Of a stretch of 64,000 nucleotides of DNA, positions 7,522 to 16,999 are shown piece by piece (within the stretch, counting starts at the first letter, position 1; the number at the start of each line of letters is the position of its first letter). The stretch comes from an uncultured Myxococcales bacterium (lineage in GTDB: Bacteria; Myxococcota; Myxococcia; Myxococcales; Myxococcaceae). The DNA is taken from assembly GCA_937980205.1 (NCBI GenBank), contig CALJKW010000054.1:39618-103617 (forward strand), given 5' to 3'. Both the position numbers and the translations under genes were made by a program. Under the pieces are notes generated by a model that was not told where the DNA came from, did no database searches, and saw only the letters and a program-made list of their open reading frames with translations.

Positions 7522-9267
7522 ATGGCACCTCCCGTCGTCGGCATCGACCTAGGTACGACCCACAGCCTCATCGCGGTGATGAAGGGAGAGCGGCCCGAGC
7601 TGATCCCGAACCGCTACGGCAAGCGCCTGACGCCGTCCATCGTCGGCCTCGACAAGAACGGCAACGTGCACGTCGGCGAGTCGGCGAAGAACCAGCTCGT
7701 CTCGGCCCCCGAGCGCACCGTGATGGAAGTGAAGCGCATCATGGGCACGAACCAGAAGGTCAGCCTGGGCGACCGCTCGTACACGCCGCAGGAGATCTCC
7801 GGCTTCGTGCTCAAGGCGCTCAAAGAAGACGCCGAGCGCGCGCTGGGCGAGACCATCGTCGAGGCCGTCGTCACCGTGCCCGCGTACTTCACCGACGCGC
7901 AGCGCCAGGCCACCAAAGACGCCGGCGCGCTCGCGGGCCTCAAGGTCGAGCGCATCTTGAACGAGCCGACCGCGGCCGCCCTCGCGTACGGCATCGATCA
8001 CCTCGACAAAGAGCAGTTCGTGCTCGTCTACGACCTGGGCGGCGGCACGTTCGACGTCTCGGTGCTCGAGATGTTCGAGGGCGTGCTCGACGTGAAGGCG
8101 AGCGCGGGCAACAACCACCTCGGCGGCTCGGACTTCGACGCGGCGATCGCCGAGCACCTCATGCAGGCCGCCGACGGCATGGGCCTCGACCTGCGCAACG
8201 ACGCCAAGGCGAAGGCCCGCCTCAAGGTCGCCGCGGAGGCGGCGAAGATCGAGCTCTCCAACGTGATGGAGACGCACGTGATGCTGCCGTTCCTCGGCCA
8301 GGTGAACGGCGAGCCGGTCTCGCTCGAGCTCGACCTGTCGCGCGAGACGCTCGAGAAGCTGCTCGGGCGCCTGCTCGAGAGCACCATCAAGCCCATCGAG
8401 ACGGCGCTCAAGGACGCGAAGCTCGACAAGGCGACGGTGGCCGAGGTGATCCTCGTCGGCGGCAGCTCGCGCATCCCGATGGTGCACCAGCTGCTCACGA
8501 AGTTCTTCGGCAAGCCTCCGAAGGGCGGCGTGCACCCCGACGAGGCCGTCGCGCTCGGCGCGGCGATTCAGGCGGGCCTGAAGAGCGGCACCATCAAGAG
8601 CAGCAACAGCATCATGATCGCCGACGTGGCGCCGTTCACGCTCGGCGTCGAGGTGATGGGCTCGGCGAAGGAGCAGAAGGTCACCGGCCTGTTCAGCCCC
8701 ATCATCCCGCGCAACTGCAAGGTGCCGGTGTCGCGCACCGAGACGTACTACACGACCGCCGACAACCAGCGCGCCGTCGACGTCCGCATCTACCAGGGCG
8801 AAGACCGCTTCGTTCGCAACAACACGTTCCTCGACATGTACACGGTCGACGGAATGCCCCCCAAGCCCGCCGGCCAGGAGAGCATCGACATCACCTTCAC
8901 CTACGACATCAACGGCATCTTGAACGTGAAGACCCGCATCAACTCCACGGGCAAAGAGGCCGCGCTGATGGTCGACAAGAGCGGCCAGCGCATGTCCGAG
9001 AAGGAGCGCGACGAGGCGCAGAAGCGCCTCGACCGCGAGTGGAACGGCGGGGCGGCGCCGAAGCCTTCTGCTCCCGGCGCGCCCGAGGTGAAGAAGGACC
9101 CGCTGCTCGAGAAGGCGCGCGAGAAGCTCAAGGTCGTCTCCGCCGACCAGAAGGCGGCGCTGGAGGCGAAGATTCGCGCGCTCGAGTCGGCGCGCACCGC
9201 AGGAGACGCGGCGAAGCAGACGGCGGCCGAGGCCGATCTGACGGACGCCTTGTTCGATCTCGAGTGA
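7522..9267 (+). CDS. Hsp70-family chaperone, short form, 581 aa
   Basis: The start at 7522 gives MAPPVVGIDLGTTHSL. ATPase landmarks are all present: phosphate 1 (GIDLGTTHS), phosphate 2 (VYDLGGGTFDVS), adenosine motif (LVGGSSRIP) and linker-like VAPFTLGVEVMG. The beta substrate-binding domain follows (residues about 375-490). The helical lid is shorter than in DnaK, and there is no typical acidic DnaK tail; a total of 581 residues compares with about 610-640 in housekeeping DnaK. The stop overlaps the GTG of the TPR/Lon-like gene, which is followed by a J-like gene. This is therefore probably a specialised Hsp70 paired with dedicated partners rather than the main DnaK. Confidence 0.9.
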   Translation: MAPPVVGIDLGTTHSLIAVMKGERPELIPNRYGKRLTPSIVGLDKNGNVHVGESAKNQLVSAPERTVMEVKRIMGTNQKVSLGDRSYTPQEISGFVLKALKEDAERALGETIVEAVVTVPAYFTDAQRQATKDAGALAGLKVERILNEPTAAALAYGIDHLDKEQFVLVYDLGGGTFDVSVLEMFEGVLDVKASAGNNHLGGSDFDAAIAEHLMQAADGMGLDLRNDAKAKARLKVAAEAAKIELSNVMETHVMLPFLGQVNGEPVSLELDLSRETLEKLLGRLLESTIKPIETALKDAKLDKATVAEVILVGGSSRIPMVHQLLTKFFGKPPKGGVHPDEAVALGAAIQAGLKSGTIKSSNSIMIADVAPFTLGVEVMGSAKEQKVTGLFSPIIPRNCKVPVSRTETYYTTADNQRAVDVRIYQGEDRFVRNNTFLDMYTVDGMPPKPAGQESIDITFTYDINGILNVKTRINSTGKEAALMVDKSGQRMSEKERDEAQKRLDREWNGGAAPKPSAPGAPEVKKDPLLEKAREKLKVVSADQKAALEAKIRALESARTAGDAAKQTAAEADLTDALFDLE

Positions 9268-10523
9268 GCCTCGTCGAGCTGAAGAAGGCGGTCGTCCTCG
9301 CGCCGGAGGACATCGACGCGCGCCTCGCGCTGGCGGCCGCGTTCGCGGGCGAGGGGCAGCTGCCCGAGGCCATGAAGCAGCTGCAGCGCGCGCTGCGCGT
9401 CGACCCCGACCACGTCCGCGCGAAGCGCCTTCACGCCGAGCTCACCTCGCAGCTCAACGCGCGGCCCGAGGGCTGGTGGGCGACGGCGATGGACCACGCA
9501 GACCGCCACCGGGTCGACGACGCGCTCTTGTTCGGCCAGGCCGCGTGCGAGCGCGAGCCCGACGAGCACAAGCGCTGGGCCGAGCTCGGCCGCTGGTACG
9601 CGCGGCGGCGGCTGTTCGAGAAGGCCAGGCTCTGCCTCGGGCGCGCGATGCACATCACCCAGCGCGAGGCGCGCATCGTCGAAGACCGCGACAAGCTCTT
9701 GCACGCGCTCGGTGAAGACGACACGCTCGACCTCTTCTCCGAGTGCCCCTTGGGCCCGCTGCACGACGCGCTGTGGCTGTTGCTCGACGGCGACCTCATC
9801 GGCGCCAAGCGCAGGCTCGCGATGGCCGACGAAGGCCTGCAGTCGACCGGGTTCTTCCACCGCATCCGCGGCGAGATCTGGATGAGCGAGGGCGAGACGC
9901 AGCGCTCGACGAAGGCGTTCGAGAAGGCCAAGGAGTTCGACGCGCGCCCGTATCGCCCCGGAAGGCTCGCCAGGCTCATCGACGTGCGCACGCCGGGCCG
10001 CATCGGAGTGCTGGGGTGGACCGAGGTCGGCGGAGCCGTCTCGACGCTCGAGGCCCTCGCGGTCGTCGGCGACGGTGAGCTGCGCTTCACCGGCAACATC
10101 GGCAACCACATCAAGGAGTCGTGCTCGGTCGGCTACACCTGCCTCAAGCACAAGGGCGCCGAGCTCGGCATCGACGGGCTCGTGCGCGGCATGGACCTTC
10201 ACCTGCACTTCACCGACATCGAGACCACGAAGGAGGGGTTCTCGGCCGGCCTCGCCCTGACGCTCGCCGGCCTGTCGGCGCTGCGCCAGCAGCCGCTCTA
10301 CCCGCGGCTCGCGACGACGGGCGCCATCACCCTGCACGGCGACGTGCAGCGCATCGAGGGTGTCTACGAGAAGGCCGTCGCGGCGCGGCTCGCCGGGGTG
10401 CGCCGCGTGCTGCACCCCCGCGGCAACTCGGCCGACGTGAAGCTCTTGCCGAAGCTCGTGACCGAGAAGGTCGAGTTCATCGCCGTGAGCAGCTTGAGCG
10501 AAGCGCTCGAGCACGCGTTCTGA
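9264..10523 (+). CDS. TPR protein with Lon-type Ser/Lys protease domain, 419 aa
   Basis: GTG start within the TGA overlap of the Hsp70 gene (GTGA). Residues about 1-60 and 80-230 are TPR-like helical repeats (AAAFAGEGQLPEAMKQLQRAL). From about residue 250 the sequence matches the proteolytic domain of Lon: TTKEGFSAGLALTLAGLSAL places a Ser at residue 327, and EGVYEKAVAARLAGVRRV places a Lys at residue 370. The spacing of 43 residues equals that between Ser679 and Lys722 in E. coli Lon. There is no AAA+ ATPase, so substrate delivery may depend on the neighbouring Hsp70. No signal peptide, hence probably cytoplasmic. The domain assignment is strong; the coupling is inference. Confidence 0.8.
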   Translation: MSLVELKKAVVLAPEDIDARLALAAAFAGEGQLPEAMKQLQRALRVDPDHVRAKRLHAELTSQLNARPEGWWATAMDHADRHRVDDALLFGQAACEREPDEHKRWAELGRWYARRRLFEKARLCLGRAMHITQREARIVEDRDKLLHALGEDDTLDLFSECPLGPLHDALWLLLDGDLIGAKRRLAMADEGLQSTGFFHRIRGEIWMSEGETQRSTKAFEKAKEFDARPYRPGRLARLIDVRTPGRIGVLGWTEVGGAVSTLEALAVVGDGELRFTGNIGNHIKESCSVGYTCLKHKGAELGIDGLVRGMDLHLHFTDIETTKEGFSAGLALTLAGLSALRQQPLYPRLATTGAITLHGDVQRIEGVYEKAVAARLAGVRRVLHPRGNSADVKLLPKLVTEKVEFIAVSSLSEALEHAF

Positions 10524-10524
10524 A

Positions 10525-12825
10525 ATGAGCTCCGGGCTTCCAGTCTCCGACGACCCCTTCGAAGTCCTCGGCGTCCCGCGCGACGTCTCGGACAAGGACC
10601 TGAAGAAGCGGTACTTCCAGCTGCTGCGGCAGTTCCCGCCCGAGACGAGCCCGAACGAGTTCAACCAGCTTCAGCGCGCGTACGACGAGCTGAAGGACCC
10701 GGCCGCGCGCGCGGCGAGGGCCGAGGCGAAAGAGCCGTACGAGCACGTCGCCGAGCCGTACCGCACGCGGCTGCGCGAGGCCCTGGCCCAGCTGCACGCC
10801 GGGCAGATCGACCTCGCGCGCACGGCGCTCAAGGCCATCGTCGAAGAGAGCCCCGACGTCGACGACGCGCGCAACCTGCTGCAGCAGGTGTACTTCAACG
10901 AAGAGAACTTCGCGGAGGCCGAAGCGCAGCTCGCCGCGCTGGTGAAGCGGAACCCCGAGAACACCTGGTACCTCTACCGCCACGCGCTCGTGCTCAACCG
11001 GCTCGAGCGCCACGCCGAGGCGCACCAGGCCTCCGAGGCGTGGGTGCGCATCAGCGGCGGCAAAGACTCGCTCGCCTGGGAGTTCATCGCCGACACGCTC
11101 GCCGCCCAGGGCCGGCACGACGAGGCGTTCCGCCGGTTGGAAGAGGGCATCACCAAGGTCGACCACCCGGCGCCGCTCATCCTCTCGCGCATGCACCTGC
11201 GCCTCGACAAGGCCGACAAGAAGGGCCTTCAGCAGGACCTCGAGCAGCTCTCCAGGTCGCTCGACCCGAAGGACGAGGAGAACCGGCAGGGCGCGGCGCA
11301 GCGGCTGCAGAGCCTCGCGGCGCTCTTCTTCTCGCGCACGCTGCCCGACGAGGCGAACCTGCTCCTGACCGCCGCCCGCGAGCTCGGCGGAAAAGAGCAG
11401 GGCGTCCAGTTCCCCCAGCGGCTCGAGGTCTTCATCGAGGAGCTGCCCGAGTCGTCGCAGCAGTGGCTCGCCGACGAGGCGAAAGAGCCGCACATCTTCC
11501 GGCACGACCGCCGCGGCAAGTTCTGGGACGTGGCGCTCGCGCTGCTCTTCACCTGCATCTGGGGCCTCGTCGCGCTGGTGAGCGTGATGAACGAGTCGGG
11601 CTGGCCCGGGCCGCTGGCGGTCGCGTACTGGCTGGTGGCGCTCGGCGCGACGGCTCCGACGGTGTGGGCGTGGCGCGAGCTGTCGTGGAGCTTCGCGGCG
11701 CCGCACCGGCGCATGGTCAGCGTTCACCCGCTCTACATGCTCGAGGTCGGAGTCGAGAAGCTCGTCGCCTGGCCGCTGGTGAACTTCAGCGAGCCGCGCA
11801 TCGTTCACCAGTACACGAACGGCGTGTACACGGCGAGCAACGTCACGCTGCAGTTCGGCAAGAAGAAGGTCGCGGTGAGCATTCGCGGCGAGCAGCTCGC
11901 GGTCGACTTCGCGAACGCGCTGCACAGCTTCCGCACGCGCGCGCTGCAGCTCATGCACGGCGGCCTGCTCGAGGCCGAAGCCGGCTTCGACTTCATCCCG
12001 CTCGAGTTCCTGGCCCCCGGGCGCCGGTCGAAGGTGAAGACCGAGAAGAGCAAGGCGCGCGCGAAGCGCTGGGCGTACAGCGCCGGGGTCGCCGCGGTGC
12101 TCGCGACGGCGGCCGCGGTGGTCGGCGCGACGCGCGAGCGCGAGAAGGTGTGGGCGAACGCGCTCAACTCCGGCGACGCGACCGAGCTGGCGAAGGCGCT
12201 CGAGCGACGGCCGCAGGACGCCTCGAACGCGCAGCTCGAGGCGTACCGCGCGGCGAAGGTGCGCGAAGCCCGCGAGGGCCTCGAGGCCACGATGGAGAAG
12301 ACGGACCCGCGCCTGCTCGCGCTCGACGCGCTCTTGCTCGCGGTCCAGAAGTCCAGCCACCCGCGCGTGAGCTTCCGCGCCAAGGCGCTGTCGCCGGAAG
12401 GCGCGACGGGCGCGCAGGCCTCGGCCTTCTCCGAGCGCGAGCTGAAGGAGTCGATCTCCCGCTTCCCGCTCAAGCTCTACGACGGCTTCTCGCGGGCGCT
12501 GACGGCGCGCGCGCGCGACGTGCTGGCGGTGTCGGCCGGCTCGGTGGAGAAGGGCGTCGCCATCGAGGTCTCGCTGACGCCGCGGCTGCTCGAGAAGAGC
12601 GTGCAGGTGGGCAGGACGCGCTGGCCGCTCGTCGGCCTCACCGCGACCGCGGCGCTGAACGGCCAGACGCTCGCCACGGTGCCGGTCGAGCTCGACGAGG
12701 CCGACGTCGCGGTGCTGACGTCGGCGGACAACGCGTCGGCCGTGCTCGATGCCCAGATGGAGCGCCTGCTCGACAAGACCGGCGGAGCCCTGGCGAAGGC
12801 CTTCGGGGTCGCGGTCGAGCCCTGA
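10525..12825 (+). CDS. Membrane-anchored J-like/TPR protein lacking HPD, 766 aa
   Basis: Residues 8-60 read as a J domain (DDPFEVLGVPRDVSDKDLKK ... FNQLQRAYDELKDP). The loop that should carry HPD reads FPPETSP, so normal stimulation of Hsp70 ATPase is not expected. Helical TPR-like repeats occupy about 65-310. Two membrane helices lie at about 334-355 and 362-382, and a third at about 516-535, followed by a soluble C-terminal domain. It begins 1 bp after the protease gene stop. The product may tether the Hsp70/protease pair to the inner membrane. Family and topology are inferred from the sequence; the role is a guess from context. Confidence 0.75.
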   Translation: MSSGLPVSDDPFEVLGVPRDVSDKDLKKRYFQLLRQFPPETSPNEFNQLQRAYDELKDPAARAARAEAKEPYEHVAEPYRTRLREALAQLHAGQIDLARTALKAIVEESPDVDDARNLLQQVYFNEENFAEAEAQLAALVKRNPENTWYLYRHALVLNRLERHAEAHQASEAWVRISGGKDSLAWEFIADTLAAQGRHDEAFRRLEEGITKVDHPAPLILSRMHLRLDKADKKGLQQDLEQLSRSLDPKDEENRQGAAQRLQSLAALFFSRTLPDEANLLLTAARELGGKEQGVQFPQRLEVFIEELPESSQQWLADEAKEPHIFRHDRRGKFWDVALALLFTCIWGLVALVSVMNESGWPGPLAVAYWLVALGATAPTVWAWRELSWSFAAPHRRMVSVHPLYMLEVGVEKLVAWPLVNFSEPRIVHQYTNGVYTASNVTLQFGKKKVAVSIRGEQLAVDFANALHSFRTRALQLMHGGLLEAEAGFDFIPLEFLAPGRRSKVKTEKSKARAKRWAYSAGVAAVLATAAAVVGATREREKVWANALNSGDATELAKALERRPQDASNAQLEAYRAAKVREAREGLEATMEKTDPRLLALDALLLAVQKSSHPRVSFRAKALSPEGATGAQASAFSERELKESISRFPLKLYDGFSRALTARARDVLAVSAGSVEKGVAIEVSLTPRLLEKSVQVGRTRWPLVGLTATAALNGQTLATVPVELDEADVAVLTSADNASAVLDAQMERLLDKTGGALAKAFGVAVEP

Positions 12826-12831
12826 AAGCAG

Positions 12832-12863
12832 ACGGCCCCCGTCCAAGAGAGGACGAGGGCCGT
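12832..12863. terminator. Stem-loop terminator between convergent genes
   Basis: Arms acggcccccgtcc (12832-12844) and ggacgagggccgt (12851-12863) pair with one mismatch around a 6-base loop. It lies between the stops of the J-like gene and the convergent cytochrome gene. No T-tract follows on either strand, so rho-independent function is uncertain. Confidence 0.55.
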
Positions 12864-12885
12864 GTCGAAGCAGGGGTGCCCTGCT

Positions 12886-14934
12886 CTAGAGCGTGCGGAG
12901 GAACGCGACGAGGTCGTCGATGTCCTCCGGGGTCAGCCCGCTCGTCTTGCCGTGAGCGTTGTTCGGGTTCTTCATCAGGCGCTCCCTCAGCGTGCGCGCC
13001 TCGCCGGTGTGGAGGTACGGCGCGCTGCGCGCGAGGCCACGGAGCGAGGGGACGTCGAGGCCGCTCTTGCCCGGCTGCAGCACGTCGGGGTTCGCGCCGC
13101 TCGTCACGAGCGTGCCGACGTTCGCCGCGCCCTTGTTCGTGTACCACTCGCCGGAGTGGCAGGAGCCGCACTCCGCGCGCTGGAAGACGAGCGCGCCGCG
13201 CGCCTGGGCGTCGGTGAGGTCGAGCTTCTTGTACGGGTTCTCCGGCGCGGGGAGGTTGTCGACGAAGCCGTTCATGAAGTCCTGCTTCTGCGGCGAGAGG
13301 CCCGTGCCGCCCATGCGCGAGATGATGGTGTGCTCGAGGAACTTGCCCATGGTGTCGAACTCACCGCTCCAGTGGTACGGGGCGGTGTCGCGCATGCCGC
13401 GGCCGGCGAGCGTCGGGGTCGAGCGCGGGCCGTCGGGGAACTGCCAGGTGTGGCCGTCGTCGCGGCCCTCGAGGTGGCAGCTCGAGCAGGCGACCGAGGC
13501 GGTCAGGCCGGAGATCTCCCGGTCGTTCGCGTCGAAGAACGCCTTGCGGCCGATGGCCTCGCCCTCGCTCAGCACTTCGGGCGCGAGCTTGCCCGTCGTC
13601 TGCTTCACCACGAGCTGGTTCGAGCCGTTCAGCTCGAGGCGCTGCACCGTGTGGTCGAACTGGTTGTAGACGTACGCGGTCTTGTTGTCGCCGAGGATGG
13701 CGATGCCGTCGGCGCCGTGGCCGAGGTTCGCGCTCGAGTAGACCGACGGCAGCTCGCTGTAGCCGTAATAGACGTACTGGGTCTGGTTCTCGGTGGCCGG
13801 CCGCGCGACGCGCTTGTTCGTCGAGATGATGGAGAGCCGGCGCGAGTCGCGGCTGACCATGAACAGCCAGTCGCCGGTGACGTCGACGACCGCCGCGGTC
13901 GTGCCCTGCAGCACGGTGGTCGAGTCGGTCGAGCCGTTGCCCGCGAACCCGCTGACCGCGAGGCTGGTCTGCGGGAAGTCCAGATCGTCGGTCTGCTGCG
14001 AGCCGCCGCAGAACCCGCAGCCGAAGCCCCTGCTGCTGTCGGTGATGTCGTCGACGAGCGGGCTCACGTCGGCGCCGGGCGTGGTCTCGAACGTGATGAC
14101 GCCGCTGGTCGAGACCGAGCCGGCGAGGCGGGGCCCCTGCGCCTGGTAATACGGAGTCGCCGGGGTCGGGTTGATGAGGATCGGCGCCTCGCGCGACAGC
14201 TGCGTCGGAGCGAACACGCGCGTGCCGTCGGGCGTCGCCGCGAGGTCGGTCATGCCGCGCGCGTGGAAGGTGGACTGACCGGTCGGGACGCTCGTCGACG
14301 TCAGGCCCGCCTGGTGGTTCATCGGGCTGTGAAAGTTGATGTTGTTCTGCGGGACGCTGACCTTCTCGAGGTCGACGGTGAGGACCTCACCGGCCTTGTA
14401 GAGCGAGATGAGCGCGCGCTTGTCGTCGTTGACCAGCGCGAGGCCGCGCGGCTCGTCGCGCACGGGGATGCTCCAGTTCTCCTTCAGGGTCGCGACGTCG
14501 ATCGACTGCAGCAGGCCGTTCTCGGAGTCGTCGACGGCGGCCGCCGAGACGACGTACAGGGTCTTGCCGTCGCCGGTGAGCTGCATGCCGACCGGGTCGA
14601 CGCCGGTGGCGATCTCGGCGGAGACCGTCGACTCGTCGCGCCGCACGACGCTCACGCTGCGGCTGCCGCGGTTGGCGACGAAGATGGTGTCGTCCTTCGA
14701 GACGACGACGCGGGCCGGACGGGAGCCGACCTTCACCTCGCGCACCTTCTCGAGCGAGCTCGAGTCGACGACGAGCAGCAGGCCGTTGTCGGTGTCCGCG
14801 GCGTAGAGGTACTTGCTGTCACTCGAGACGGCGAGTGAGCCGGAGGAGCGCGCCGGGCCCGTGCCGGCTCCGCTGCACGCGGTGAGGGCTGCTGCCACGG
14901 CGACACTGCTGACGACTGCGGCGACTCGTTTCAA
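12886..14934 (-). CDS. Beta-propeller lipoprotein with C-terminal di-haem cytochrome domain, 682 aa
   Basis: Starts at TTG (no nearby ATG) with a lipoprotein signal (KRVAAVVSSVAVAAALTACSG). The N-terminal half is a YVTN-type propeller: KYLYAADTDNG, TIFVANRGSRSVSVV, KTLYVVSAAAV. The C-terminal third carries two CxxCH sites (VACSSCHLEGR and AECGSCHSGEW) and the MRDTAPYHW and LRGLARSAPYLHTGE contexts seen in MauG/cytochrome-c-peroxidase-like proteins. The C-terminal LTPEDIDDLVAFLRTL is typical of class I cytochromes. Predicted to be an exported, lipid-anchored redox or peroxidase-like protein. The arrangement resembles propeller-cytochrome proteins widespread in myxobacteria; the substrate is unknown. 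Confidence 0.78.
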   Translation of the reverse strand: MKRVAAVVSSVAVAAALTACSGAGTGPARSSGSLAVSSDSKYLYAADTDNGLLLVVDSSSLEKVREVKVGSRPARVVVSKDDTIFVANRGSRSVSVVRRDESTVSAEIATGVDPVGMQLTGDGKTLYVVSAAAVDDSENGLLQSIDVATLKENWSIPVRDEPRGLALVNDDKRALISLYKAGEVLTVDLEKVSVPQNNINFHSPMNHQAGLTSTSVPTGQSTFHARGMTDLAATPDGTRVFAPTQLSREAPILINPTPATPYYQAQGPRLAGSVSTSGVITFETTPGADVSPLVDDITDSSRGFGCGFCGGSQQTDDLDFPQTSLAVSGFAGNGSTDSTTVLQGTTAAVVDVTGDWLFMVSRDSRRLSIISTNKRVARPATENQTQYVYYGYSELPSVYSSANLGHGADGIAILGDNKTAYVYNQFDHTVQRLELNGSNQLVVKQTTGKLAPEVLSEGEAIGRKAFFDANDREISGLTASVACSSCHLEGRDDGHTWQFPDGPRSTPTLAGRGMRDTAPYHWSGEFDTMGKFLEHTIISRMGGTGLSPQKQDFMNGFVDNLPAPENPYKKLDLTDAQARGALVFQRAECGSCHSGEWYTNKGAANVGTLVTSGANPDVLQPGKSGLDVPSLRGLARSAPYLHTGEARTLRERLMKNPNNAHGKTSGLTPEDIDDLVAFLRTL

Positions 14935-15128
14935 TGGAGCACCCCGGTTCCACGGCGAGACAGCGAAGTTGCGACGTGCGCGTCACAGCGGCCCCGCGCA
15001 TCCCCCAGGCAAAGACCTCGACAGCGACGGCGACGGTAGCAGAAAGCGTGCCTTCGGTAGGAGCCACGGCCCCTGCAGATGGCCCGTCCGGAGCTGCGCA
15101 GACCCCTGCGCAATGTGCAGCGTTCTGA

Positions 15129-16931
15129 TCAGTTCTCTGCGACCGGCAGCCACGCGAGCTTCGCGCCGGCCTTCGGCTCGGGCCAGGTCTCGAGCGCGCG
15201 CCACACTACGGCATGGAGCGCGTCGAGCCGCCGCGCCTCGTCGTAGGCGGTCTTCGGGCTCTCACCGAGCGCCGCCAGCCTGCGGCCGCGTGCGAGCCAC
15301 AGCACGGCGAGGTCGACGTCGTTGACCCCGTCGAGGTCGGCAGAGAGCACTCCGGTGGCGATGAACCGCATCGCCGCCTCGTGCCTCGGAGCGTCGTAGC
15401 CGTACGCATGCTTCGAGAGCCGGGCGGCGGCGACGGTGTCGCCCGTGCGCCAGGCCTCGGTGAGCAGCAGCCACACGATTCCGCCGGGCAACAGCCGCAG
15501 CTCGCTGTCCGTGTATCTGGACACGCTGGCGAGCGCGCGCTGCGGAGGCAAGAGGTCCTCCGCGGGAGCCTTCTTCGACGGCGGGACCTGCGACTTCTCG
15601 AGCGCCCAGCGCATCAGCTCGCGCGCCTTGCGGAACGCGTCGGGGTCGCGGTCCTTCGCGTTGGGCAGAAGCTCGGCCACGATGCCGCCGAGCAGCGCCG
15701 TCACCCAGCGGACCTGGTGGGGCTTGAGCCGGGTGTCCCACTTCGCCGGGCCGTTGCCGGTCACCGCGGCGAGGCGCGCGTGCGTCACCGCGCCTTCGAT
15801 GGTCGTCGAGTCTTTGTAGAGCTTCTCGCCCAGCGCCCACGCCTCCTGCGGGCGCCGCGCGCGCAACAGGGCCACGACCTCGGAGTTGTACAGGTTCCAC
15901 TCCAGGCTCTCGGGCGGGTTCTTCGCCGCGAGCGCGTACTCGGCGAGCGCGGCGCTCGAGTCGCCCTGCCGGTCGAGCAGCGAGCCCTTCTGCCAGTGCA
16001 GCCACCCCGAGTCGGGGAAGCGCTGCAGCGCCTGCTCGAGGTACTGAAGCTTCTCCTTCGCCGGCATCGGGCGCGCGGCGAGGAACAGGTCGACCTCGGT
16101 GGCCTTCTCGTCGGTGGGGTCGCGGCGGTACTTCGCCAGGGCCTTGTCGCGCTGGCCCGACGCGACGAGCACCGACTGGTAGAGGCGGTGCAGCTCGAAC
16201 GACGGCTCTTTCCCGGGCGGAAGGTGCAGGCCGCCGCGCGCCGACAGCGCGAGCGCCTCTTCGAGCAGCAGCTGCGCCTCGCGCCACTCGCCCTGGCGTA
16301 CGAGCTCGTGGACGGCGTCGAGCGACCTCTTCGGGTCGAGCTTCGCCTCGAGCTGCTGCCACTCGGCCCACATTTCGGGCGTGCCCTTGTCGAGCGCCCA
16401 GGTCTGGCAGGTCTTCAGGCCGCCCTCGTCGACGGTGAGGTGCGTCTTGTAGATGGTGCCGCCGCCCTTGGTGGAGATGGAGCGGGGCGGCTCGACGAAC
16501 GCGTAGTCGACGCCTTCGAGCTCGATGAACCGGCGGCCGCAGTACATCGTCCACTGCGGCTGCTGCGGGGTGCTGGACTTCGTGTAGGCGATCTTCTCCC
16601 AGACGACCGGCGCCGCGCCGCCGGGGTTGTAGACGAGGTCGTGACCTCCGCCTTTGACGAAGACGAGCGCCGTCTCCACGGAGCGGCCCTCGCGCTTCGC
16701 CTCGATGACGTGGGTGCCGGCGCTCACGTTCTTGAACACGACGTGGCCGTTGGGGTTCACGCTCTTGCCGGAGGAGCGGCCGTCGATGGTGACGTCGAGC
16801 GGCACCGAGAAGCCGTTCACCACGTGGACGTCGTTGAACCGGCCGTAGCGCCAGAGCGCGACGCCGATGCCGAGCACGATCGAAGCGGCGACGACGAGGA
16901 GCACGACCGGCGGGCGCTTCGGCTTGCTCAT
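15129..16931 (-). CDS. Membrane-anchored TPR-like protein, 600 aa
   Basis: A single N-terminal membrane helix (residues 9-27, VVLLVVAASIVLGIGVALW) is followed by a PEGA-like small beta domain (SVPLDVTIDGRSSGKSVN). A long helical region follows with TPR character (LLLEEALALSARGG, YLEQALQRFPDSGWLHWQKG, GDSSAALAEYALAAKN). The protein is most likely periplasmic, tethered to the inner membrane and acting as a scaffold. No enzymatic motif is seen. The gene is separated by 194 bp from the downstream cytochrome gene, so each may have its own promoter. It is divergent from the anchor-D/VWA gene, with 68 bp between starts. Confidence 0.65.
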   Translation of the reverse strand: MSKPKRPPVVLLVVAASIVLGIGVALWRYGRFNDVHVVNGFSVPLDVTIDGRSSGKSVNPNGHVVFKNVSAGTHVIEAKREGRSVETALVFVKGGGHDLVYNPGGAAPVVWEKIAYTKSSTPQQPQWTMYCGRRFIELEGVDYAFVEPPRSISTKGGGTIYKTHLTVDEGGLKTCQTWALDKGTPEMWAEWQQLEAKLDPKRSLDAVHELVRQGEWREAQLLLEEALALSARGGLHLPPGKEPSFELHRLYQSVLVASGQRDKALAKYRRDPTDEKATEVDLFLAARPMPAKEKLQYLEQALQRFPDSGWLHWQKGSLLDRQGDSSAALAEYALAAKNPPESLEWNLYNSEVVALLRARRPQEAWALGEKLYKDSTTIEGAVTHARLAAVTGNGPAKWDTRLKPHQVRWVTALLGGIVAELLPNAKDRDPDAFRKARELMRWALEKSQVPPSKKAPAEDLLPPQRALASVSRYTDSELRLLPGGIVWLLLTEAWRTGDTVAAARLSKHAYGYDAPRHEAAMRFIATGVLSADLDGVNDVDLAVLWLARGRRLAALGESPKTAYDEARRLDALHAVVWRALETWPEPKAGAKLAWLPVAEN

Positions 16932-16999
16932 CGCAAGGACGAAGTCATAGCAAGGCTTCCGGCTCGCGCGGGAGCGCCGCGTGTGGTGATCTTCGCCGC

